The translations under genes were made by a program, and so were the position numbers. A stretch of 12,857 nt of DNA from Candidatus Kuenenia stuttgartensis (GTDB lineage Bacteria; Bacteroidota; Bacteroidia; Flavobacteriales_D; Crocinitomicaceae). The notes under the pieces are model-generated. The model was not told the origin of the DNA and searched no databases. It worked only from the letters and a program-made list of their open reading frames with translations. The DNA lies in assembly GCA_943326025.2 (NCBI GenBank), contig CALPRR020000056.1, forward strand, positions 1-12,857, in the 5' to 3' direction. Positions 6,853 through 12,857 of this stretch are shown piece by piece (the first letter of the stretch is position 1; each line of letters opens with the position of its first letter).

Positions 6853-6866
6853 AACAGTCAGTTAAC
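6853..6866. repeat. 14-bp direct repeat, copy 2 (candidate operator)
   Basis: AACAGTCAGTTAAC matches the copy at 6806-6819 in 13 of 14 positions; the start-to-start distance is 47 bp. Its inner dyad is imperfect because of the single difference. Confidence 0.4.
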
Positions 6867-6894
6867 GAAATATTCTTATGGTTAAGTTGAAGAT

Positions 6895-6920
6895 TAAAAA
6901 ATGAAATTATGTCCTAATTT
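6895..6920 (-). terminator. Weak putative intrinsic terminator of gmhA
   Basis: On the minus strand, ten bases after the gmhA stop, AAATTA-GGACA-TAATTT forms a 6-bp stem (6920-6904) followed shortly by a run of six T (6901-6896). The stem is wholly A/T, so the hairpin is weak and the call tentative. Confidence 0.35.
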
Positions 6921-6929
6921 TTATTTGTT

Positions 6930-7502
6930 TTAATCAATGTTATTTTCAATGAAATCAATCAATGAATGTATGACTTTGATATGAATTTCTTGAGCTCGAT
7001 CTGCAAAATTTGAATAAGGGGCACGAATTTCAACATCGCATAAATTTGCCATTTTACCACCATCTTTACCCGTTAATCCGATTACTTTCATTCCAATTTT
7101 TTTTGCAGCTTCAATAGCGAATAAAACATTTTTTGAATTTCCAGATGTAGAGATAGCAAGTAAAACATCACCTTCTTTTCCTAAAGCTTCCAAATAGCGC
7201 GAAAACACAAAATCGTAACCGAAGTCATTTGAAACACAAGACATGTGACTGTTGTCAGAAATAGATATTGCTGGTAAAGCTCGTCGGTTTTCTCTGTAAC
7301 GACCAGTTAATTCTTCTGCAAAATGCATTGCATCACACATTGAGCCTCCATTACCACAACTTAATATTTTTCCACCATTATTAATTGAATTAGCCATAAT
7401 AATTCCAGCTTTTTCAATTGTCGCAAAATTTTCTGAATTGTTAAATTTTTGCAAAATTTCTTGTGCTTCTAAAAAATGGTCTGCTATTTGTTTTGTACTC
7501 AT
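6930..7502 (-). CDS. gmhA: Phosphoheptose (sedoheptulose-7-phosphate) isomerase
   Basis: GmhA converts D-sedoheptulose 7-phosphate to D-glycero-D-manno-heptose 7-phosphate, the first step of ADP-heptose synthesis for the lipopolysaccharide core. The 190-residue product is one SIS domain of the expected length and is very close to the proteobacterial enzyme: LSCGNGGSMCDAMHFAEELTG (residues 48-67), ISISDNSHMSCVSNDFGYDF, GDVLLAISTSGNS (phosphate-binding serines), LTGKDGGKMA and RAQEIHIKVIH. Residues matching the zinc and catalytic positions of the E. coli enzyme are present: His60, Glu64, Gln171 and His179. The start is ATG at 7502. The gene stands alone: no hldE, gmhB or waaD lies in the window. 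A TATTTTTG element (7526-7519, minus strand) just upstream is a plausible -7 box. Confidence 0.95.
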   Translation of the reverse strand: MSTKQIADHFLEAQEILQKFNNSENFATIEKAGIIMANSINNGGKILSCGNGGSMCDAMHFAEELTGRYRENRRALPAISISDNSHMSCVSNDFGYDFVFSRYLEALGKEGDVLLAISTSGNSKNVLFAIEAAKKIGMKVIGLTGKDGGKMANLCDVEIRAPYSNFADRAQEIHIKVIHSLIDFIENNID

Positions 7503-7518
7503 GGAAATCGAATTTCGT

Positions 7519-7526
7519 CAAAAATA
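7519..7526 (-). promoter_or_regulatory. Possible -7 element for gmhA
   Basis: TATTTTTG on the minus strand fits the Bacteroidota TAnnTTTG -7 element and would give a leader of roughly ten bases before the gmhA ATG. I see no good TTTG/TTG at the right -33 distance, so support is partial. Confidence 0.35.
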
Positions 7527-7569
7527 AAAAAAATCAAGTTGGTAATAGACGATTTTCGATGAAATGTTT

Positions 7570-7577
7570 TATATTTG
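7570..7577 (+). promoter_or_regulatory. Possible -7 element for the secreted protein gene at 7609
   Basis: TATATTTG fits TAnnTTTG and predicts a start near 7581, giving a leader of under 30 bases. No well-spaced -33 TTG is present. The leader holds a tiny dyad GGAG-ATGC-CTCC (7582-7593) and then ten A (7594-7603) before the ATG, an A-rich leader typical of Bacteroidota. Confidence 0.4.
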
Positions 7578-7608
7578 AATCGGAGATGCCTCCAAAAAAA
7601 AAATAATT

Positions 7609-8034
7609 ATGAAAAAAAGTTTATTAATTCTTGCTCTACTATTTTTAGGATTTAATTCTTATTCTCAATCAGACTGTTTTAAAAAATTAGAAGAAGCTTT
7701 TACTAAAAGAGGTGCATTAACGGTTGCTGATGCAATGCACGATAATGTTATCATTAGTTTTTTTAATGCAGATGGTACTGTAAGTTGTGTTTCAGGAAAG
7801 GCAAGAGTTGAGAATGGAACTATTGTTTCTATCTTATTGAGATATGCTGATAATACAACAGAGTATTATGAGAAAGATTTTAAAAATGCTAAAAAACAAA
7901 AGCCAACTATCTCAAATGGTATTTCAGAAATGGCATTTTCATCTGATGGAGAAAAGTTTAGAGTTGTATTTATTGATAAATTAAAACCAAAGCAAAAAGT
8001 TTTGAAAGAAGCTGCTTTGCCAGATGATTTATAA
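7609..8034 (+). CDS. Small secreted protein of unknown function
   Basis: I do not recognise this 141-residue protein. Residues 1-20 (MKKSLLILALLFLGFNSYSQ) form a clear signal peptide with a likely type I cleavage near Ser19-Gln20-Ser21; there is no lipobox cysteine. The mature part of about 120 residues has two cysteines (Cys23 and Cys60) that could form a disulfide, a pattern of short beta-strand-like segments (NVIISFFNADGTVSCVSG, GTIVSILLRYADNTTEYY, EKFRVVFIDKL) and a lysine-rich C-terminal part. It is therefore expected in the periplasm or outside the cell. It is divergent from gmhA, has its own candidate promoter and is followed by a strong hairpin, so it looks monocistronic. Codon choice and composition match its neighbours. 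It is probably a lineage-restricted family; nothing in context assigns a role. Confidence 0.8.
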   Translation: MKKSLLILALLFLGFNSYSQSDCFKKLEEAFTKRGALTVADAMHDNVIISFFNADGTVSCVSGKARVENGTIVSILLRYADNTTEYYEKDFKNAKKQKPTISNGISEMAFSSDGEKFRVVFIDKLKPKQKVLKEAALPDDL

Positions 8035-8061
8035 AATATTAAAGTAAAAATCAAAGATTTT

Positions 8062-8091
8062 AAGGTGTCTGAGCGAAGTCGAAGACACCTT
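8062..8091. terminator. Bidirectional intrinsic terminator hairpin
   Basis: AAGGTGTCT (8062-8070) pairs perfectly with AGACACCTT (8083-8091), a 9-bp stem with a 12-nt loop GAGCGAAGTCGA. On the plus strand it is followed by a T-run (8090-8095), which itself enters the stop codon of the minus-strand ATPase gene. On the minus strand the hairpin is preceded by the A-run and followed by TTAAAATCTTTG. It separates two convergent genes and can end transcription from both sides. Confidence 0.85.
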
Positions 8092-8093
8092 TT

Positions 8094-8774
8094 TTATTGC
8101 CTAATAATTTTACCATCTTCCATTTCAATGATCCGATCTGATTTATGAGCAAATTCACCGTCATGTGTCACTATTAAGAGTGTTTGTTTCTCTTCAATGG
8201 CTAATTCCTTAAATACATCAAAAACAATTTGACTATTTTTCTTATCTAGATTCCCAGTAGGTTCATCCCCCATGATTATCACTGGGTCATTAATTAAAGC
8301 TCTAGCAATTGCAACTCTTTGTTTTTGACCTCCTGAAAGTTGATTTGGCATTTTTAACGCTTCATTTTCAATTCCGAGTATTTTTAATTTTTCCATTGCT
8401 CGAAATTCGACTTCTTTTGGAGAATATTTACCCAATTTCAATCCTGGAAGCATTACGTTTTTTAAAACTGAAAATTCATTTAATAAATAATGAAATTGAA
8501 AGACAAAGCCAATTTTTTCATTTCGTACTTTTGCTAATTCAGCTTCTTTTTTATTTTTCATACTGATTTGGTCAATCAATAATTCTCCTTCATAATCGGT
8601 ATCCATCGTTGAAAGGATGTAAAGTAAAGTAGATTTGCCACATCCTGATTTACCAATCACTGAAACAAATTCACCTTTATTGACACTGAAATTTATTTCA
8701 TTTAAGACCTTTATTGTAATTGGATCATGAAAGCTTTTCTCAATGTTCTTTGCTTGTAAAACTATTTCACTCAT
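8094..8774 (-). CDS. ABC transporter ATP-binding protein (LolD/MacB-NBD/DevA type)
   Basis: The 226-residue nucleotide-binding subunit powers an ABC export or extraction system. All motor motifs are intact: Walker A GKSGCGKST (residues 41-49), Q-loop Gln93 in FVFQFH, signature LSGGQ (146-150), Walker B VIIMGDE (165-171, catalytic Glu171), D-loop NLD, and switch His204 in LLIVTHD. The length and the QFHYLLNEFSVLKNVMLPG segment place it in the subfamily that includes LolD, the MacB nucleotide-binding domain and DevA, which act with FtsX-like permeases. Its ATG at 8774 follows the permease stop by one base, so the two subunits are made together. The stop abuts the bidirectional terminator. LolD of a lipoprotein-release complex is the main alternative, but the membrane-fusion protein two genes upstream argues for an exporter. 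Confidence 0.93.
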   Translation of the reverse strand: MSEIVLQAKNIEKSFHDPITIKVLNEINFSVNKGEFVSVIGKSGCGKSTLLYILSTMDTDYEGELLIDQISMKNKKEAELAKVRNEKIGFVFQFHYLLNEFSVLKNVMLPGLKLGKYSPKEVEFRAMEKLKILGIENEALKMPNQLSGGQKQRVAIARALINDPVIIMGDEPTGNLDKKNSQIVFDVFKELAIEEKQTLLIVTHDGEFAHKSDRIIEMEDGKIIRQ

Positions 8775-8775
8775 C

Positions 8776-10035
8776 TTATTTTCCTCTAATGATTATGACT
8801 GGATCTATTTTACTCGCTTTTTTTGCCGGAAAATAGCCTGCTAAATAAGTTGTAATAATTGAAAAAAGTGTTCCTATCAAATAGAATTTTAAATCGTAAT
8901 TTACTGGAAATGTTTTAACTGTTGGGATTGCTGCAGTGTTGAAGGGCAAATTATCAATAATGAATGAAAAAACAAATCCAAAGATTAATCCAAATAATCC
9001 TCCAACAATACCAATAGAAAGTGCAATCAAAATAAACACTTTTTGAACTTCTTTTCCTGAAAAACCAGTAGCTTTTAATATTGCTATTGAATCCATTTTT
9101 TCAAAAATCATCATGTTTAAGATATTGTAAATTCCAAATCCAGCAACAATTAGTAAAGTAATACCAACGGCATAAGAAATTAAAGTTCGAATATCACTTC
9201 CAGTTTCGAATTGAGAATTTGCAGTTTGAATATCTATTGCATCGACTTCAAAAATGGAACCGAATTCACGTGCCATTTCAGGAGCTTGGTTAATATCGTT
9301 TAATTTGATTTGAATATCTGTGATGTAATTATTCGTTTTGCCAAGAATTTTCTGTGCTGTGCTTATAGAAGCATAACTTTGAACCTTATCTATGTCTTGA
9401 AGTCCAGATTGAAAGTAACCTACAACTTTTAACTGCATTCGTTCACCTTTAGCAGAAGTTACTTGTATTACATCTCCGATTTCAGCTAACATCTTTTCCG
9501 CTGCAACTTTTCCAAGGATTATGCTATTTGGGACATTTTTTAAATCGATATAATTTCCACCTACAACATATTCACTGAATTTAAATAATCTATTTTCAGC
9601 TTCTACATCAATTCCACTAATTGTTCCTGTCATGTCAATTGCACCAACATTATAAAATACTTGAGCGGCAATTTTTGGTGAAATACCAAGTATTCGTTTG
9701 TCCTTTTTCAGGGTGCTCATAATAGATGCATTGTTGTAAATTTCTAATCGCCCACCATTTGGTTTAATAGATTCAACAAAGTTATGAGATGACTTATAAT
9801 TAGGATCTTTATCAATCGGTTGAATTTTTGTTGGTTTTATTTCATTATACAAACGAATATGAGGAGTTCTATTTAGGATTAATGAATCCAATAAATCATT
9901 TAGACCATTCATAAAACCTAATAGAGTAACAAACATTGTTATGCTGAACACAACGCCAACTGCTGCAACAAGAGTTTGTTTCCATCTTGCTAACATAAGT
10001 GCTTTGGCAATACTAAATATAAGTTTAGTGTTCAT
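8776..10035 (-). CDS. FtsX/MacB-type ABC transporter permease
   Basis: The 419-residue inner-membrane subunit has the four-helix MacB/LolC/FtsX layout. The first membrane segment is at about residues 21-43, followed by a large periplasmic domain (about 45-283, MacB_PCD-like, including GIDVEAENRLFKFSEYVVGG and SIILGKVAAEKMLAEIGDVI), then three helices at about 285-308, 333-360 and 385-402. EKMDSIAILKATGFSGKEV (312-330) after the second helix is the family's conserved coupling segment, and the C-terminal GYFPAKKASKIDPVIIIRGK (400-419) is its end signature. No nucleotide-binding domain is fused, unlike MacB; the ATPase is the next gene. The ATG at 10035 immediately follows the stop of the membrane-fusion protein with no gap. 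The set MFP-permease-ATPase in that order resembles DevBCA. Substrate unknown. Confidence 0.92.
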   Translation of the reverse strand: MNTKLIFSIAKALMLARWKQTLVAAVGVVFSITMFVTLLGFMNGLNDLLDSLILNRTPHIRLYNEIKPTKIQPIDKDPNYKSSHNFVESIKPNGGRLEIYNNASIMSTLKKDKRILGISPKIAAQVFYNVGAIDMTGTISGIDVEAENRLFKFSEYVVGGNYIDLKNVPNSIILGKVAAEKMLAEIGDVIQVTSAKGERMQLKVVGYFQSGLQDIDKVQSYASISTAQKILGKTNNYITDIQIKLNDINQAPEMAREFGSIFEVDAIDIQTANSQFETGSDIRTLISYAVGITLLIVAGFGIYNILNMMIFEKMDSIAILKATGFSGKEVQKVFILIALSIGIVGGLFGLIFGFVFSFIIDNLPFNTAAIPTVKTFPVNYDLKFYLIGTLFSIITTYLAGYFPAKKASKIDPVIIIRGK

Positions 10036-11118
10036 TTAATTTGCAGGTATTATAATCTTATCAGTTTTAGCTATTCCACTTATAACTTCCACTTTTTCGT
10101 AATCCTTTAATCCGATTTTAATGTATTTTTTTTCGCCATTTTCTAAAACGACATATTGGTCATTAATCAAGTATTTTCTTGGGATTGTAAGAATATTCGG
10201 TTTCGTTTTTATCACAATATTCGCTTCTAACGTTAAGTTGGGATATAAAACGGGAGGTTGATTAATAAAAGCAGCTTCAATTGTAAATGTTTTAGATCGT
10301 TCATTCATAATCGGATCAATTTTAGAAACAACTGCTTCAAATGTTTGACCTTTGTAACTATCTAATGATACAACAATTTTTAATCCTTTTTTTATTTTAA
10401 TAATATCATATTCATCAACCTCCATAACAATTTTAAATGCTTTTGCATCACCAATTATCGCTAATGGAGTTTGTGTATTGACCATTTCTCCTTTCTTTTT
10501 CAAAATGCTATAAACTCGACCTTTTATATCACTTGTTATAAAAAAATCATTTTCTAATTCTTGAGTTAATTTAACATTGTTCTTTGATTGCTTATCTGTC
10601 AGGTTTAATTGTTTCTTTAAATCAATATATTTTAATTGATTCGAAAGGTAATTTGTTTTTGAACTTTGATAAACTAATTCACTTTGTTCTAATTGAGAAG
10701 AAGAAATAGCTTCTTTACTGTACAAGATTTTTTGACGACTAAATGAAATAGAGTCATTCAACATCTTGTTTTTAGCTAATTCAATCGCTAATTTTAAATC
10801 ATTTAATTTTGAATTATTTGAATTTATATCCGAAAATTCAGCATTTAATTCAGCATTTTCTCTATTAATTCTGGAAGATTCATTGAAAATAGAAAACAAT
10901 TTAGTTTTAGCATCTACAACATCTCCTTCAGCAACATTTATACTACTAATTATTCCATTAACTGATGCAAATACTTGGTATTGATCAATGCTTTCAACAG
11001 AACCAGAAGCATAAACAGATTCAGTAATTGTTTCTATTGTTGGCAATGTGCTTTCTGGTTTTTTTTCACAAGCGAATAATATTAAACTTGCTGAAATATA
11101 GATTAATAACTTTTTCAT
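10036..11118 (-). CDS. Periplasmic membrane-fusion lipoprotein (HlyD/MacA/DevB family)
   Basis: This 360-residue adaptor would bridge the ABC permease to an outer-membrane channel. Residues 1-17 form a lipoprotein signal with lipobox LFAC (Cys17 lipidated). Domain order follows the family: an N-terminal half of the lipoyl domain (about 34-76, QYQVFASVNGIISSINVAEGD), an alpha-helical hairpin (about 82-185, rich in Asn, Ser, Glu and Lys with heptad-like spacing), the second lipoyl half (190-223, ITSDIKGRVYSILKKKGEMV), a beta-barrel domain (226-305) and a membrane-proximal end (306-360, ILTIPRKYLI). The start is ATG at 11118, 52 bp after the dehydrogenase stop; this gap could hold a promoter but I see only a poor TAACTTTA match. 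No TolC-like outer-membrane gene is in the window. Confidence 0.9.
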   Translation of the reverse strand: MKKLLIYISASLILFACEKKPESTLPTIETITESVYASGSVESIDQYQVFASVNGIISSINVAEGDVVDAKTKLFSIFNESSRINRENAELNAEFSDINSNNSKLNDLKLAIELAKNKMLNDSISFSRQKILYSKEAISSSQLEQSELVYQSSKTNYLSNQLKYIDLKKQLNLTDKQSKNNVKLTQELENDFFITSDIKGRVYSILKKKGEMVNTQTPLAIIGDAKAFKIVMEVDEYDIIKIKKGLKIVVSLDSYKGQTFEAVVSKIDPIMNERSKTFTIEAAFINQPPVLYPNLTLEANIVIKTKPNILTIPRKYLINDQYVVLENGEKKYIKIGLKDYEKVEVISGIAKTDKIIIPAN

Positions 11119-11170
11119 GAGGTAAAGTTAAATATTAAAAAATGGAAAAAATATGATATAATTTATCTTT

Positions 11171-11932
11171 TTAAACTTTATGAAAAATAGTTGCACTCGC
11201 TTGTGCTGTTGGCATGATTACTAAATCATTAATTGTTACATGTGAAGGTCGGGAAGCTACAAAATAAATAGTTTCCGCAATATCATTCGCTAATAGAGGT
11301 TCAAAACCATCGTATACACTTTTCGCAATTTTTTCATCGCCTTTAAAACGAACAATGGAGAATTCAGTATCTGCGGCTCCTGGAGCAATATTTGTTACTT
11401 TAACATTGTCATGAACTAAATCCATACGCATACCTTGAGATAATGCATCTACAGCGTGTTTGGTTGCGCAATAGACATTTCCTCCAGGATAAACTTCCTT
11501 ACCAGCAATACTTGCAATATTAAAAATGTGTCCTTTTTTATTTGATTTTAAAATCGGAATTATTGCTTTTGAGACATATAACAACCCTTTGATGTTTGTA
11601 TCAATCATTCTTTCCCAATCATCAACAATTCCATCTTCTAGAGGACCTCGACCGACAGCAAGTCCGGCATTATTAATTAAAATTTCAATGGAATTTTGGA
11701 CTTCAATATCTAAGGTCTGAAAAGCAGTATTAACTTCATCTAAATTTCTAACATCAAAAACTTTTGAAATCACATCAATATTAAATTTAGAGCTTAATTC
11801 CTCTTTTAATTGATTTAAACGATCTTCTCTTCGCCCTGTTATTATTAAGTTCCAATTGTTTTGTGCAAAGATTCTTGCACATGCTTCACCAAATCCCGAA
11901 GTTGCTCCTGTTATGATAATGTATTTACTCAT
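11171..11932 (-). CDS. Short-chain dehydrogenase/reductase, YdfG-like (NADP-dependent hydroxy acid dehydrogenase type)
   Basis: This 253-residue classical SDR is a soluble Rossmann-fold oxidoreductase. The cofactor motif TGATSGFG is at residues 9-16, followed by TGRRED (32-37) whose two arginines favour NADP(H). Structural NNAG is at 87-90, Asn113 is in DTNIKG, catalytic Ser141 is in NIASIAG, and Tyr154/Lys158 are in YCATK. The stretch PGAADTEFSIVRFKGDEKIA and the ending VTINDLVIMPTAQASA closely follow the YdfG branch, whose E. coli member oxidises serine, allo-threonine and 3-hydroxy acids. The real substrate here is not proven. The start is ATG at 11932, overlapping the 3' end of the upstream membrane-protein gene by 8 bp, so the two are in one transcript. 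The exporter genes follow after 52 bp and may or may not be co-transcribed. Confidence 0.92.
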   Translation of the reverse strand: MSKYIIITGATSGFGEACARIFAQNNWNLIITGRREDRLNQLKEELSSKFNIDVISKVFDVRNLDEVNTAFQTLDIEVQNSIEILINNAGLAVGRGPLEDGIVDDWERMIDTNIKGLLYVSKAIIPILKSNKKGHIFNIASIAGKEVYPGGNVYCATKHAVDALSQGMRMDLVHDNVKVTNIAPGAADTEFSIVRFKGDEKIAKSVYDGFEPLLANDIAETIYFVASRPSHVTINDLVIMPTAQASATIFHKV

Positions 11933-12857
11933 TGAAAATTCTTTTGTTGTTAAATTTTATTATTATTATCGATACTAAAATCAAAGCCAACTGTGCAGGA
12001 AATCTTAATCTAACTAATAAACCTGTAATTGGTGTAGTCCAACCAATTAGAAGTAAAAGCACAAAAGCAAATAAACAAAGAGCAATAACGATCTGTTTTT
12101 CAGTTATGTTTAATTTCCTAAAGTTAAATATTGAAAATAGAAAGAAGAAGGTAATAGCAATCATTTCAATAAAGCTTATTTTTTGTAAAAGTCCTTGATT
12201 GTTAAACTCAAAAGGTCTGAAACAAGCATTAATAAGTGCTTCAGGAATATTTAATATAAGTTGTTTAAATGAATCATTGACTCGAGTAACTTCAAAAAAG
12301 CTATTAGATTTTGGCATTATTATCTTTTGTTTCCAAATTTTATTTGTTGGATATATATATGTTAGAATCGGATTTTTACGTGGCCTTGTTCGATCATATA
12401 GGTATACATATGACGGAGCAATTAGTTTTGCTTTGTTTTTGAATAATTTTAAGTTTTTATAATTTTCGGGAGTAAAATAATAGGTATGTTTTTTATCTTC
12501 TAAATGAATTCCCCCTTCACCAACATTTATTAAATCTAATTGCTTTTTAGTGATGTTTTTCGTTAATTTATTTTGGAAGGGTTTAAAAAGAAATAAGGTT
12601 AATATTAGAATTCCAATAATTGAGGATGACCAAACAATTTTATTTTTATTAAAAAAAGATGCTATATATATAAACGCAAATGTTGGAATAAGACATAGTA
12701 AGATATATGTTTTAAAAAAGATTAAAATGATAATTCCAATTGATAAATTGATAATAGTCTTTTTTCTTGAGTTATTACATAGGATTGCATTTACAATAAA
12801 ACCTAATCCAACTAATATGAATGATTCTTTAAGTATTCCAGAAGTCCAGAATAATAA
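11925..12857 (-). CDS. Polytopic membrane protein, unrecognised, 5' end beyond the window
   Basis: The minus-strand frame ending at TAA 11927-11925 is open without a stop to the window edge, so at least 310 residues are coded and the methionine at 12317 is internal. The fragment starts LLFWTSGILKESFILVGLGF and has hydrophobic segments at about fragment residues 12-28, 36-47, 50-68 and 76-92. A hydrophilic loop of some 135 residues (93-228) contains NVGEGGIHLEDKKHTYYF, and the end has three more helices (229-246, 255-272, 285-302) around the motif WTTPITGLLVRLRFPAQL. This layout recalls uncharacterised Bacteroidota integral membrane proteins near polysaccharide or glycosyltransferase genes (GT-C or Wzy-like), but I cannot confirm that. 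The 3' end overlaps the dehydrogenase start by 8 bp. Codon use is as AT-rich as its neighbours. Confidence 0.8.
   Translation of the reverse strand, partial: LLFWTSGILKESFILVGLGFIVNAILCNNSRKKTIINLSIGIIILIFFKTYILLCLIPTFAFIYIASFFNKNKIVWSSSIIGILILTLFLFKPFQNKLTKNITKKQLDLINVGEGGIHLEDKKHTYYFTPENYKNLKLFKNKAKLIAPSYVYLYDRTRPRKNPILTYIYPTNKIWKQKIIMPKSNSFFEVTRVNDSFKQLILNIPEALINACFRPFEFNNQGLLQKISFIEMIAITFFFLFSIFNFRKLNITEKQIVIALCLFAFVLLLLIGWTTPITGLLVRLRFPAQLALILVSIIIIKFNNKRIFNE

Noticed and set aside
6734..6929. Riboswitch or small RNA in the fur upstream region
   Set aside because: Only short repeats and AT-rich stems are visible; no conserved aptamer or strong paired core could be recognised, and the promoter lies next to the start codon, leaving no room for a leader RNA.
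6930..7502. SIS-domain protein as a sugar isomerase other than GmhA (for example DiaA-like)
   Set aside because: The full set of GmhA zinc and catalytic residues (His60, Glu64, Gln171, His179) and the DAMHFAEELTGRYRENR block are present, which DiaA-type proteins lack.
8094..10035. LolCDE lipoprotein-release complex
   Set aside because: Permease and ATPase alone would fit, but a membrane-fusion lipoprotein immediately upstream with no gap favours a DevBCA/MacAB-like exporter.
12351..12360. Short AT dinucleotide run as a regulatory repeat
   Set aside because: It is within the membrane-protein coding frame and is too short to be notable in AT-rich DNA.
12199..12462. Plus-strand open frame of 87 codons near the right edge
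   Set aside because: It is opposite the continuous reading frame of the large membrane protein, which has consistent hydrophobic segments and an operon overlap.

Overview
The window is AT-rich, gene-dense DNA that looks like a member of the Bacteroidota, most likely Flavobacteriales. The supporting signs are Bacteroidota-type promoter elements (TAnnTTTG), A-rich leaders without Shine-Dalgarno sequences, an OstA-like protein of the Bacteroidota type, and a short Fur protein lacking CxxC motifs. It reads as ordinary chromosome: I see no mobile element, CRISPR array, tRNA or rRNA. The density of envelope genes is the main theme.

Layout. (1) Plus strand, 1-3085: the 3' end of a long RelA/SpoT-type (p)ppGpp enzyme, followed 10 bp later by an MBOAT O-acyltransferase. 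One base after that comes a small membrane-anchored SGNH-like protein, so the last two look like an AlgI/AlgJ- or DltB/DltD-type envelope acylation pair. (2) Minus strand, 6733 down to 3093: a four-gene, nearly gapless operon fur-like -> STAS-domain protein -> purA -> OstA/LptA-like protein. It converges on the first group with only 7 bp between stop codons. (3) A 196-bp control region (6734-6929) with a convincing Bacteroidota promoter for fur, two copies of a 14-bp direct repeat and an inverted repeat. (4) Minus-strand gmhA (sedoheptulose-7-phosphate isomerase, LPS heptose supply), divergent from a small secreted protein of unknown function at 7609-8034. (5) A bidirectional hairpin terminator at 8062-8091. 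(6) Minus strand from the right edge down to 8094: a polytopic membrane protein cut by the window edge, a YdfG-like short-chain dehydrogenase overlapping it by 8 bp, and after a 52-bp gap a lipoprotein membrane-fusion protein, an FtsX/MacB-type permease and an ATPase. The last three form a DevBCA/MacAB-like export system.

How the genes may work together: PurA is a known target of (p)ppGpp inhibition in other bacteria, and here it lies near the (p)ppGpp enzyme, but on the opposite strand. OstA-like, GmhA, MBOAT/SGNH and the ABC exporter all concern the cell envelope. I did not find a clear-cut new defence or mobile system. The most interesting items are the MBOAT/SGNH pair behind the stringent-response gene, the Fur-STAS-PurA-OstA operon with its repeat-bearing promoter region, and the large unrecognised polytopic protein at the right edge, whose reading frame runs open to the window end.
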